Origin: Cryptomeria japonica
Taxonomy: Eukaryota > Streptophyta > Pinopsida > Cupressales > Cupressaceae
Reading direction: 5' to 3'
Assembly (NCBI RefSeq): GCF_030272615.1
Contig: NC_081413.1
Coordinates: 143,628,476 to 143,692,475 of the forward strand
Length of the DNA: 64,000 nucleotides
Part shown: positions 47,568-59,025 of the stretch, piece by piece
How positions within the stretch are numbered: position 1 is the first letter of the stretch
Layout of the letters: each line of letters opens with the position of its first letter
Translations under genes and position numbers: made by a program
The notes under the pieces: model-generated
The model's input: only the letters and a program-made list of their open reading frames with translations
The model's database searches: none
Told to the model about the DNA's origin: nothing

Positions 47568-50500
47568 TTAGTTTACTTCATGAAGGGGCAAAAACCCTAA
47601 TTCACCTCTCAAATAGGTAAATGTAGTCTTCGGTAAGGGCTTAGTGAATATGTCTACTAGCTACTCCTTACTGGAAACATGTTGTAATACAACCTCTCTA
47701 TTTTGAATCTTCTCTCTCAAGAAATGATACTTGAGCTCAATGTGCTTAGTTATAGCATGTAATACCGGATTCTTAGAAATATTGATTGCACTAGTATTGT
47801 CACAAAATATACTCACCGGTTCAGATATAAGTACTTTGAAACAATCCAATACATGTTTCATCCAAATTGCCTGAGTACAGTTCATAAATGCTGCCACATA
47901 ATCTGCTTCAGCTGTAAACTGAGAAGTACATCTCTGCTTCTTGCTTGTCCAGGAGACTAATCTTCCACCAAGAAAGAACGCTCCATCAGTTGTGCTCTTT
48001 TGGTCATCTACATTACCTACCCAATCTGCATCGGTAAACACTTTGAGATTAAAATTACCATTGTATGGACACCACAATCCATAGTCAACAATCCCTTTCA
48101 TGTATCTAAGAATCCTCTTTACCGCTACCAAATGGGATTCTGTTGGACTCTTCTAAAAATGAGCTACTATGCCTACTGCATGAGCAATATCCGGTATCTT
48201 GTGCACCACATAGTGTAGCTTACCGATCATTGACTGATACTCCTCATTCATCAACCCTGAATCATTTTTCTTAGTCAGTTTACAGCTGGTCACCATCAGC
48301 GTACCAACCGATTTTCTCTCCTCCATGCCAAAGGTATTCCATACCTCATTGACATACTTGGAATGGGTAATAAAGATACCCTCTTTCATTTGCTGAATTT
48401 GTAAACCAATGAAGAACTTTATCTCTCCAATCAGAGACATCTCAAACTCTTTCTTCATTTCATTTGTAAAATCATGACTCATTTTATCATCTCCTCCAAA
48501 GATTATGTCATCTACAAATACTTCATAGATCAGAATCTGACCACCTTCAGATTTTAGGTAGATGTTGCTATCCTCACTTGTTCTCTGAAATCCTGTCTTC
48601 ACAAGATGAGAGTGTAACCATTCATACCATGCCCTAGGTACTTGTTTCAATCCATACATGGCTTTGTGTAATCTACACACCATGTTACTATCTTCTGATA
48701 AGACAAACCCATCCGGTTGCTCAATATACACTTCCTCTTCTAGGATTCCATTCAAGAATGCAGACTTCACATCCATTTGATAAACCTTAAATCGCTTGAA
48801 TTTTGCAAATGCAAGTAGCATTCTGATGCCTTCCATTCTATCCATAGGAGCAAAGGTTTATCCATAGTCTTCTCCGTCTTCTTGACCATATCTTTTGCAT
48901 ACAAGTCTTGCATTGTTCCTCACAACTGTGCCTTCTTCATTTAGCTTATTCCTGAAAACCGATTTGGTACCTATGACATTCTTGTGTTCTGGTCTGGGTA
49001 CCAAGGACCATGTTGCATTCTTTTCTATTTGGTCTATCTCCTCTTCCATTTCCTTAATACAATCTTCATCTATACGTGCTTCTCTGGAAGTCTTGGGCTC
49101 CAATTCAGAAATCATGCAAGAGTTTTGTTTCAGTTTTCTTCTTGTGAGTATCTCTGCATCTTTGTGTCCTATGATTTGCTTCGGATCATGATGTAGTTTC
49201 ACATACCTAGGAATGACTCTATCTCGTTCTGCTAGCCTTTCCTCTTCTTCTTCACTTACTTCTTCTTCTTCACCTACTGCAACTTCTACCAGTACAGGAA
49301 CACTGAGATCTTTACTTGTTTCTTTCTTAACCGGTTCCTAGAAGGCTATACCTAGTTCATCTTCCACTTCCTCACTGCAGGTTTCCTCAGGAGATTCATC
49401 AACCCTGACTTTGATACTCTCAACAATTTTCTATGTTCTATTGTTGTAGCACTTGAGAGCTTTGCTCTTAGTGGAATATCCTAGAAATATCCCTTCATCA
49501 CATTTAGCACAAACTTGCTCAGATGCTCACCTCTCTTGATGTAACACTTACTACCAAATACTTTAAAATAAATCACAGTGGGAGTTTTTCCGGTCCAATA
49601 CTCATAAGGGGTTTTATCTCTACCTTTCTTGATGAGTATCCGGTTCATAGTATAGACTGCAATGCTCACCACTTCTCTCCAAAAAGTGTGAGCAACCTTT
49701 CCTTGGATCAACATTGTTCTACCCGCTTCAACTACAGTCCTGCTATTCCTTTCTGCTATGCCATTCTGTTGTGGTGTCCTTGGGGCAGATAATTGCCTCT
49801 TGATATCGCTATCTTCACAATACTTGTTGAATTCATCAGAAGTGAATTCACCTCCTTGATTAGTTCTTAGGCATTTTATCTTTTGACCACTTTCCTTCTC
49901 TACTAATGCTCTAAAGGCTTTGAACTTTCCAAACTCCTCAGACTTGTATTTCAAGAATGTGACCCACATCATTCTTGAGCAGTCATCAGTAAGAATCATG
50001 AAATACTTGTCTCCTTGAAAACTTCTAGTTTTCATAGGACCACACAAATCAGTATGCACAAGATCAAGTAAGTTTTCTACTAAAAAAGACTTACCTTTAA
50101 AAGTTGAGGAAGACATCTTCCCAAGTTGACATGCTTTGCACAAAGAATTCTCCGGTTTGTTCAGCAAAGGCAATCCTCTACTGCCTTGATCTTACTAGCC
50201 TTTACAATATTATCAAAGTTCATATGACAAAGTCTCCCATGCCATATCCAACTGTCATCAAATTTCACCATCAGACACTGACTTATCTTGGCATTCAACT
50301 GAAACAAGTTACCTCTGGCCTGCTTACTAGTGGCAATAAGTTCACCACTTTTTCCAATTATACTGTAGACTCCACCTTTGAACTGAACGAGTCCTTTATC
50401 ATTTAGCTAAGCAACACTCAATAGGTTATGCTTAAGACCTTCTACCTAGTAGACATCATCCACACTGCTCCTTCCATTCAGTGAGATGGATCCTTTTCCT

Positions 50501-51653
50501 TTTACCAAGCATGGTGCATCATTGCCAAATCTGACAACACCTCCATCATATTCTTCTAGAGACAAAAACTTTCTCCGATCACCAGTCATGTGGTGAGAAT
50601 AACCACTATCAATTATCCACTCATTAGAGTTGTCAACGTGAGAGACAAGTGCTTTTTTGTAAGACACTTCTTCCTTTACAACTACAAACACTATGTCCTC
50701 ATTCTCTTCATCCTCATATTCTTCATCAGTAACACCTTCATCCATTGCAACAAGACAATTTCTTCTATTTCCTCCTTTATACTTTCTAAACCTCTCTGGT
50801 TTATCCTTATTCTCATTGTTAGGACAGTTAATAGCTATATGTCCTATCTTATTGCAAGAAAAACATTTTAAAGGAAGCTTACCTCTGTATTTTCCAGTAC
50901 CTTTATGAAATCTCTTGGCAAGAAGAGCTTCAAACTCCATTAGAATCTCTTCATCATCCATACCTCTGCTTTGCATTGATTCATAACTGATACTTACTTC
51001 TTTTCCTTTTCTGGTTGGTGCAACAGATGCTCTAAAAGCTGACTCAGTCTTCTGAACACTGCCATCATAGCTATTCAACTCATATGCAGTTAACTTTGCA
51101 ATGATAGAGTCTAAGGATACCTTGGTTTTGTCAATAGACCTTAGTTCCTGAGTAGCAGCAACTTTGATAGCATAGACCGGTAACAATGATCTCAAGACTT
51201 ACTAACAACGGTGGCGTCATCAATTGTTCCACCACTGTTCTTGATATCTCCAACAACAGTCTTGAACCTTATGCTATATTGTTGAATGGTCTCACCTTCA
51301 GCCATCCTCATGTCTTCAAATTTTCCTCTAAGGCTCTCTGCCTTAGCTTTCTTTACATGCTCATCACCGCCATAAATAGTTTCCAATGTGTCCCATACAT
51401 CTTTAGGAGTGTCCTTATATTGTACACCAATGAACTCAATATCAGACAAACTGCTAATAAGGGCTTCCATGACTTGCCCATTTTCCTGAATGTCTCTTTT
51501 CTGATCATTGGTTAAAGTGCCAGTGGGAATTACATAGACATTCTCAACATAGCTCCAGTGTTGAGCACCCAAACTCTTGATATAGATCTTCATTTTTTCC
51601 TTCCATATTTTGAAGTTATCTCTATTGAACTTAGGACCTTCCCTCTTCATCAT
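47568..51653 (-). pseudogene. gag-pol: C3 gag-pol, the most complete C-family body
   Basis: About 1,360 codons from MMKREGPKFNRDNF (51653) to TAA 47568-47570 after IFTKPLPKTTFT. Gag (UBN2-type, EKMKIYIKSLGAQHW) is open for 153 codons, then shifts near 51192. The knuckle is CFSCNKIGHIAINC and the protease IIDSGYSHHMTGD, with DSG kept and the usual Cys changed to Tyr. Integrase is open over 49481-50173 (TDDCSRMMWV, GGEFTSDEFN, APRTPQQNGIAER). RT (48153-48845) has MDVKSAFLNG, MYGLKQVPRAWY and FVDDIIF. RNase H (47661-48131) has FTDADWVG and CDNTSAINISKNP. Frameshifts near 51192 and 50170 are shared with C1. With so few lesions it is the best template for the family's structure, but still inactive as written. 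Confidence 0.9.
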
Positions 51654-51710
51654 TAAGGCATGATCTTTTACCTCAAGCGATTAAGCTTATATCACCGAGG
51701 ACTTGGAGTT

Positions 51711-51722
51711 GCTTTGATACCA
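51711..51722 (-). other. Primer-binding site of C3
   Basis: The minus strand reads TGGTATCAAAGC, 2 bp from LTR-d; an initiator Met tRNA-type site with one A for G. Confidence 0.85.
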
Positions 51723-52474
51723 ATTGATGAATAATGATGAACAACATATACCCTAACTAGTACTGAGAGAGGGGGGGGGGGGTGAATCAGTACATGCAAA
51801 ATCCTCTCCGCAACTTATCAAGTTAAAACAATGCTAACTGGTTGTCTTCATTACTAAACTTAACCATGGCAATACCAGTTAAACACAGTAAGACTTCAGA
51901 CAACATAAACCGGTAAAATTGAACCCTTCAAATACATTCAATACTTGATAACTACTTCACCCATAAACATATGCATGTGGTGTATCAACAATACCATAAC
52001 CATTAGCTCTGCATGCATAATCACTTAAACAAAGAATACTTAATCATCACATGAAAAATGCACAACTCATGACCAAAGAAACGGGACTCGGACTCGGCTC
52101 GGACTCGGCAAGGCCAACTCAGACTCGGACTCGGGACTTGGCGTCAGACTCGGCTCCAGACTCGGGATAGTGAAAAACTCAAGAAATTTAGAGATTTTTA
52201 AATATTTAAAACTTGTTTCAGACACCCTTTATTGAATACACCTTAAAGACACAATAACATCATCAAACTCGGCTCATTTGATTACATACACAAGTATACA
52301 TCAATCACATAAGCATAAACGCAAATTGTAGCTGAAGAAAATAACAAACATAGATATATAAATATTGTCAAATGTATACAATATTACAAAACTCATGGAA
52401 TAAAAAATCCATGTCATCATATGATCATCATCAAATGTTTCATACAAATACCAAAGGTAAATACAACTACAAGT

Positions 52475-52735
52475 CTATGGCTCAGAGGAGCCTGCACTCT
52501 CCGGCCCCAGCCCCCTGCGAAGGCGTCTAAGGTAGGTCCTGGATGATTCGACTACCATAGCCGCTCCCCGTGATACCATGCCATGCTCACCAACATCAGG
52601 AACATCCGTGTCACTATCTGCCTCTGAATCTCCTGTCTGTGCTCGTGCTCTCCGCTCCTCCTCTGCCATGGCTACAGTCTCAACCTCTATATCTACCTGG
52701 TCGATCCAATCAATGTCAGACTCGGAGGTTAAATT
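52475..52735 (-). pseudogene. Possible remnant of hAT transposase C-terminal exon
   Basis: The minus strand reads ESDIDWIDQVDIEVETVAM, then an acidic/Arg-rich stretch ending ESAGSSEP and a stop at 52475. It is much more GC-rich than its surroundings and lies wholly inside the hAT-like element. An acidic DxDWI-type tail could be the end of a transposase gene, but no dimerisation domain is present, so this is a tentative call. Confidence 0.3.
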
Positions 52736-52769
52736 TTCTCTACTTCTATCGACGCAGTTTCCCCCATAT

Positions 52770-52870
52770 TTTTCGACGGGGGTTTGGGGGCAGCGCCCCC
52801 AAGGTGGGTGCGCACTCCCTGTCGCGATACAAGGCGAGGTCGAGGGGCAGCGCCCCGCGAGGCCAAAAAA
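52770..52870. repeat. GC-rich palindromic block in the hAT-like element
   Basis: GGGGGCAGCGCCCCC (hairpin-capable) near 52786-52800 and a second GGGGCAGCGCCCC near 52846-52858 lie about 60 bp apart. The block stands out sharply against the AT-rich window. Confidence 0.6.
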
Positions 52871-54540
52871 ACTTATTACAAGTCTGAATTAGGGTTTCTT
52901 TGAGAGTCTTCCTTAGGGCCTGGTTTTGCTCTTGTTGCTAATTGGGTCTTGCTTGGTGAGTGAGTATTATTCTTGAAGGTCCAAGCTAGGTCAAGTTGGT
53001 GAGTGATAAAGTCTGGAATGTCATCCTGATCTTCAAATGCCCTTAAATTTGGCTAAGTCTGGAATGACCTGATCCTGAAATTTGACTAAGTCTGGAAAAC
53101 TGAAGAATCCTCCAAAAACTAGATTTTGCAATATAACTCCTGGAGGCCCGAAACCACTCTCAAACATCCTGACAGTATATATGGAATATAACTTATACTT
53201 AAATGTTATATTCCATAAAATAATCCTGACGGAGAGACCAAAATGTCAAATTTCGCCCTTCCAAAAAATTTAAAATGTTTTTTTTTGGTCATTTTATTAA
53301 CCCAGCCAGTAGCCGAGTCTGGGGCTCAGGACTCGCCGAGTTTGGTGATTTTGAGCCAAAATCGCCAACTCGGCGAGTCTGGCGAGTTTACTCTCCAGAC
53401 TCGGCCGAGTCCGAGTCCGAGCCCTTGGGACTCGTTTGGCTTGACTCGGACTCGGACTCGCCGAGTTTGGGCGATTTCGGGCAAGTCTCGTTTCTCTGCT
53501 CATGACACATATTTTTCACGTGGAAACCCAAATGAGAAAAATCAAGGTGGGGATGAATACCCACAAGCTTGTTTTGAACTCTTTTGAAGCTCGCTCTGTT
53601 AGGAGCCTAGTCCGGTTAAAGACTTTACAATAAGGTTATGCTAGGAACCGATCCAGTTAAAGATCACCCGGTTAAGGGATGACTATATACCCTATTAAAG
53701 GTTACCTTGCTAGAGGATTTAAAGAACTCAATGAACTTGAGACACCTGGTTAGAGGATTTATAGTAAGCCTGTTAAAGCTACCCGACAAAGGGATTTTGC
53801 TTCTGTTGAAATGGTTAGAAGACAACAGGTAAAACTTTGATCTGATAAGAACACTATATGCTAAGGCAGATCCTTTTCAGTTCCTCTACTCTGCAATCAC
53901 ACTCTATAGTTTTCTCTCACTGGTCTGGCAAGTATCTCATCACTTAGATACACACACAACTTTTCCCAACAACTTACAATAACAAACATCATTGACCTTA
54001 TAGACAACAATTAGGTCGGTAGCATAGACACTAAACCCTAAGCTTTTAGGTTTACTATTACAGTCGGTCAAATCCTGACCATCCAAACACTTTCCATAGA
54101 GTGAAGCAATCTCAAACAGATCACAAGTCATTCTGCATCGTCTATTCTTCACCGCACATAGAAATCAATAACTCATCACGCTTTCTTCTCATACCGCTAG
54201 GAAGAATGTTCATTCCCGAGTTAGACATTTAATACAGTCAATCTTCACATGCAAGATCCTCAAGGAAATCCTTCACGTGCACAAAGCTGGCGTGACATCT
54301 CGATCTCATCTTCATCTCTTAGCTAACTCATCACAGAATGTCACCGGTTGCATTGCACAAGCTGGATTGCCAAACCAAAAACCCTAGAGCTGAAACTACC
54401 AACTGGTAGTCACACTTAGTGAAACCCAGACACCGGTTTACTACAACTCTTCATACTGGTTCACTTGCAGTTATTGACATCAATAACAACATACATTATC
54501 ATCATATTATCATATTGGTTCATCAAATGCCAACAAGATT

Positions 54541-55115
54541 GACAAAGAGTGAAGGAGAGCAAGGTGAGTTTCAGAGAAGATCCAGTAAGGCTGAAACCGA
54601 GTTGTAGAGGTTTCAGAAAGTAAGAACAAAAGACCGGTAGAACAAAGAAGCAGTAATACAAAAAATAAGTTTAATCGCTAGAGTGAATAGTTTGCAGGTC
54701 TTACAAAACTCATTTGTAACCAGATGATTATCATTGTATTGAATTTATATCTCATTGTATTTCACTAAGTAGATGCTCGGTGCAGGGGTTGGTGCTCCCT
54801 AAGTTGGTGTTCAGAATAGAATAGGGGTTGGTGCTCCTTTGGGTAGGTGCCCATAAATTGATAGGGGTTGGTGCCCTAAATATAGTACAACTTTTATTTC
54901 ACTTTGAGGCTGGATTGGAGCAGTAGATCTCCAACAATTTTTCTCACTGAGGTTTTTCCCACATTGAGTTTTCCTCGTATATCCGATGTTATGTGATGTG
55001 CTCCTATGTGTGATTACTTGTTAGTGATTTCATTATCCTACTGGTTGCACACATTGTTTGAAATTGTTTATAATCACTGATTCACCCCCCTCTCAGTGAT
55101 ATCTCGTGTCCTACA
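54541..55115 (+). repeat. B-family 3' LTR, right part
   Basis: B LTR sequence resumes at GACAAAGAGTGAAGG, corresponding to about 12555 in the 5' LTR, and ends CTACA at 55115. The target-site copy GAAAT (55116-55120) follows. It is physically joined to B2's left part across C3, but its AGATT junction pairs with that of B1. Confidence 0.9.
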
Positions 55116-55120
55116 GAAAT

Positions 55121-56250
55121 GAAGTACTAGGTAAACATAACTTGATTGCACCTTTTGATTTCCACAAAAAAACGAAACATCATCTATAAATACAAGGACA
55201 AATTGGTTCAAATAATCTTGGGAAATGTGGTTCATAAGGTTCATGAATGTTGTAGGGGCATTGGTTAAACCAAAAATAAAAACCACGAACTCATAGTTTG
55301 GGAAACATTTTAAAAGATACTGCCCTCTAATATCTCGATTTAATAATATTAACATCATAGGTTTATCTTAGATAAAATATTGTGCTCCCTTAGTTGGTCA
55401 AACATGGCAACATAAATTGGTTTTTAATAGTAGCATTGTTCAATTGCTTTTAGTCAATGCATAACTAAAAAGTGGCATCCATTTTTTCTCACAAATATTA
55501 TTGGTGCAACACATATTGACACACTTGGTGTAATGTACCCTTTATCCACTAATTCATGATTTGCATTTTTTACTCATTTAATTTTTATATGAGTTATTGT
55601 CATAATTTTTTTAGATTCTGGTGCAATCATTTTTTAAATTTATTGCTTATGTACTTGCATTACTTAATTAATCATATTATTATAATCTCATATCATTTAA
55701 TTGGTTAATTAGTGGAATATGTTATAGTTTACAAAGAAAACTTGTTTCATTGAATAACTCATTGCATTTTCAAGTAATTAAATAGTTCTACAATGAAGAA
55801 ATTTCATGGATGTGATAGTTTCTTAGCTATTTTTATGACACTCCACCCCTCTCCTAAAGATCCTCCTATCCATAAGGACATTTTGGAGCAAAAGGATGAT
55901 AATTCTTACCATTTTTCTCAATGCTCTCCCTTCTAGAGATGAAGCACCGACGAATCATGATTGTCTGTCTCTTATAATTTTTCCTACCCATGAGAATAAA
56001 TTGTTCCCCTCAATTTATTCTTGCACCTTAACCACATTATTTTTATCCATTCTATACGGTCTCTTCCGATGGGTTGTGCACCCGATATGAGAGGTATCCT
56101 ATGCATGCACAACTTTGGGGGTACCCCTTTAAGGTCCTTGTACGTCCATGCAAAGACATCCTTGTACTCCATGGAGATTCTAAATGCTTCTGCCTTGAGT
56201 ACAGGGTTCTAACCGTCCCCTACCAATATCACCTTCGGGTTGTTTTGTTC
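55121..56250 (-). pseudogene. pol: Gypsy reverse transcriptase remnant
   Basis: On the minus strand, EYKDVFAWTYKDLKGVPP (about 56170) is the typical plant Ty3/gypsy RT opening. FGLTNAPTTFMNLMNHI and FVLVFIDDV (55170-55280) are the RT core with the IDD catalytic motif. Frameshifts and stops lie between them. The RT is cut off by the B insertion at 55116. The remaining RNase H and integrase should lie on the other side of B, but I could not recognise them at 10990-11569. Confidence 0.8.
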
Positions 56251-56692
56251 CCCTAAGTCAACTTTCTTTATATTTGGTTCCTCATACCTTATCATCGTAT
56301 CCCTATTGAATTGGTGTATCATCTATTCTTTCCACTCCCTCGTATTCTTCGTATTTCGGAGGGAAGGTGACCTTTTCCGTACCAATTTCTTCGATCTCCC
56401 TAGTAACTTGTTCAATCTCCCCAATCCGCAACATGTTACACTCGAGGGGGAAGGCTTCGTAGTCCTCCATTTGCCAATGAAACAAACCTTTGAGGGATCT
56501 TGTCTCATCCTCCGAGAAACTTCCAAGTTCCAACACCTCTTCATCATTGGGCTCTATTGTCCCTCATTCCTCCATCTTGGGCTCTCCATTCTCGAACTTT
56601 GAGTTCGATGCCAACTCTTGGATTACTTTCTAACTCTGTAGGTCAATTCCGTATTTCCTCTCATCATTCTCAATGGAGAGTGTATTCTTATT
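56251..56692 (-). pseudogene. Gypsy protease-RT linker remnant
   Basis: Fragments of minus-strand coding sequence, for example EEIGTEKVTFPPKYEEYEG around 56350-56390, fit the linker between gypsy protease and RT. No motif is diagnostic on its own; position and strand carry the assignment. Confidence 0.5.
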
Positions 56693-57034
56693 CTAATTGT
56701 GGTTTTCCTTCGCCATGATTAGCCAGCCTCTTTCAAGGAGGGCGTCGTATGCCTTCTTCTCCAGTGGAATGACAACAAAGTCAAGAAAGAAATGTTGGGT
56801 GCTAATGGCGACCTTCTGTTCCATGAGCGTTCGAAGTGGTTTAATGTCGTGTTGGTCAGCACATACCAGATGGAAAGTTGGTGGCCAAAGCGTTGGCTTT
56901 CCAAGCCCCTTCCAAGTCTCCTCTGGTAGTATGTCTATGCCCGAGCCTTTATCGACGTTGGTGTTTGTTAACTTGCATCCCATTATTTTTATTTCGACTA
57001 GGGTCGGTTTCCTCCCAATGCCTACCATCAACAA
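56693..57034 (-). pseudogene. pro: Gypsy aspartic protease remnant
   Basis: The minus strand has GSGIDILPEETWKGLGKP, LWPPTFHLVCADQHDIKPL and FVVIPLEKKAYDALLERGWL, the pattern of plant gypsy retropepsin-like domains. The position before GSG is Lys in KGSG, where DGGSG or DTGS would be expected, so the catalytic motif looks damaged. Confidence 0.8.
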
Positions 57035-57257
57035 TAGCGGGTCAATGGCCCGTCTGCTTGTTGCTTCTCTATTGGCTTGTTGGGCTCTTGGCTAACTGCA
57101 TTGTCACCAACTACATTGGTGATGACCATCTTTAGTTGTGGAATGGTTTACAAAAGGTCGGATACCCATACAGATACAATGGTCTGCAACATTTGTCTTA
57201 TGATATTTTTCTTTGACTCCGACCATAGTGGACTACTGGCGGCTTCGCTCGACACCT

Positions 57258-57865
57258 TCATTCATCTGCCATCACCCGTTCAACGTCAACCTTAGCCTCT
57301 AGAAGTCTTTCCTTCTTTGTATGAGGGTCAAGATATACTGCCTTCTTAGTTTGGAGTCTGGTAATCGCTAGTACTTCCTCATCTAACTCCTTCACGTCTA
57401 GCATATTCACCTCTTTTTGTTTCGAGTAGCCGGTTTCTTCATGATTTTTGGGTCCACACCATTTGCATAGCAACCCTACATTGTTACTTTGGCCACTCTG
57501 GAAATCCCACGCAAAGTAACCCCACTCACCCCAACTCTGACATTGGATCATGGGTCTACCCTTTGTGTCGTACCGTATTCTCCTTTGTGAGGTGTTGTTA
57601 TTGCTATTTATTGTTCCCTTGCCTGTTATTTCGATACCCTCTAGGAGATGTAATAGAGTTGGCAAGTGGTTTTGGAAGTGTGGTCGGAGGGGTTGCTTGT
57701 TCCCCTTAGGCGAAGAGTACTTGTGTGCTTCTTGTTTTGAGATTTTATGGGCATTCCTTGATGGAATGTGCCAATACGTGACAAATGTCACAAAATGTTT
57801 TCTTTGGACAAGTAGCCTTTGTATGTGTTGGCTTGATGATGATTTTTGTAATGGATGAATTCATT
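57258..57865 (-). pseudogene. gag: Gypsy gag C-terminal remnant with degenerate zinc knuckle
   Basis: An open stretch of 177 codons (57258-57791) ends near the protease. CKWCGPKNHEETGYSK has a CCHC layout with Tyr instead of the last Cys. The reading continues towards 57865, where element E has inserted; the gag start would lie beyond E, outside the window. Confidence 0.65.
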
Positions 57866-58963
57866 TGTTGTCATTGATGGCACATGTAAACACACATATG
57901 TTCACATTGTCATAGTCATCTTAGTTAAGACAAACCGGTACTGCTCCCAAGTATTTGTCTTGCAAACTAGTATTATTTGCATAGAGAAGTCCAATCGGTT
58001 TTGAAGGTGTCTAACCGGTATATGTAGACAACCAGTATATGCAAGAATGACATGACACCAACTTGGAGATACTACGAAGATCATCAAAGAGGCAAGTGGA
58101 GGACAATCGGTCTATGAGTTGGAAGATGTTAACTCTTAACCGATATCGGTGTTCCAACCGGTTTCATTGATTGTGTGATGAGTTATCACCGGTCGTGATG
58201 AGTTATCCCTAATCGACAGATTTGGCGGCAATTTGTGATATGTTATGAAAGATTGTCCAGATACATTGCACCTAGGAAATTGTGACAAGGTTCCTGAACC
58301 AACATAAAATCTAATATCTATATAATGACATTGTGATGAACTATTTTTTATGATGCGAGATACAAGTGATAAGTTGATGCGATTTACTGAAGGAGTTGCA
58401 GAGTATGTCAGTGATGCAGTTTTGAGTGAGCAGAAGAGGATCTATACAAGCAAGATGTGCTATTTTTAGATCACACCACCTGTTGTTTTCTAATCACTAC
58501 AATAGTCAAATCCCCTAATTGGGTAAGCTCTAACAAGCTTCATTGTACAAATCTTCTAACTAGGTGATCCATTAATTTGGGTTTGAAATCCTCTATCGAG
58601 GTTACTCCTAAAAAGGTACTACCTTTAACAGGGTATAGCTCTTAACAGGGCTTTGGGATCTTTAATAGGATTCGCTCCTAGCAGAACACTTTGTAGAACT
58701 TAACCGATTAGTTACCTATTACTGTAGATAGTTAACTTGTGAGTCCCATCTCACCATGGTTTTTCCCAGTTGGGTTTTCCACATATAAACACTTGTGTTA
58801 TGGTTGATGTTTTACTTGTTGTGGATTCTTTAATATCACTTTGGATTGTATGCATAGTTTTAAGTAAACTGGTTAACTGTCTTTACCGGTCTGTGTTTAA
58901 AGTGGTATTGTTTTTGTTGTCACTGATTCACCCCCCCCCTCTCAGTGCTTTATAAGTCTATCA
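57866..58963 (+). repeat. 5' LTR of element E (1,098 bp)
   Basis: TGTTGTCATTG...CTATCA, directly before an exact primer site. The R-U5 block GGTTTTTCCCAGTTGGG is at 58758-58774, and a C-rich run CCCCCCCCC at 58931-58939. Short TTAACAGGG repeats at 58627-58650 resemble those of family C. A TATA-like CTATATAATG lies near 58317. The 3' LTR is outside the window. Confidence 0.85.
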
Positions 58964-58965
58964 AT

Positions 58966-58978
58966 TGGTATCAGAGCC
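58966..58978 (+). other. Primer-binding site of element E
   Basis: TGGTATCAGAGCC, exact initiator Met tRNA type, 2 bp after the LTR end. Confidence 0.93.
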
Positions 58979-59025
58979 TAACTTCCTTAAGGTTTAATCG
59001 CTTGGAAGGAAACCCTAAAGACACT

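Larger units (their letters stand above)
52074..53498 (-). mobile_element. hAT-like non-autonomous DNA transposon (1,425 bp)
   Basis: An 8-bp duplication CTCATGAC flanks it (52066-52073 and 53499-53506). The ends are CAAAGAAACGGGACT and, inverted, CAGAGAAACGAGACT, 13 of 15 matching. Eight-base duplications with CA..G ends are hAT hallmarks. Both subterminal regions are packed with GACTCGG and its complement (about 52082-52160 and 53310-53480), resembling transposase-binding repeats. No transposase catalytic region is readable. LTR-c has the empty site. Confidence 0.85.
51725..54535 (-). repeat. C-family LTR-d (5' LTR of C3), carrying an hAT-like insertion
   Basis: TGATGAATAATG at 51725 and GCCAACA at 54535; about 1,378 bp without the insertion at 52074-53498. 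It shares CATATACCCTAACTAG and CATGACACATATTTTT with LTR-b, so it is the duplicate of LTR-b. AGATT follows at 54536-54540, matching 20035-20039 left of LTR-a. Confidence 0.9.

Noticed and set aside
28443-51195. Programmed frameshift between gag and pol in family C
   Set aside because: The shift near 29190/51192 lies upstream of the zinc knuckle, inside gag, and lacks a slippery heptamer; a shared one-base deletion explains it better.
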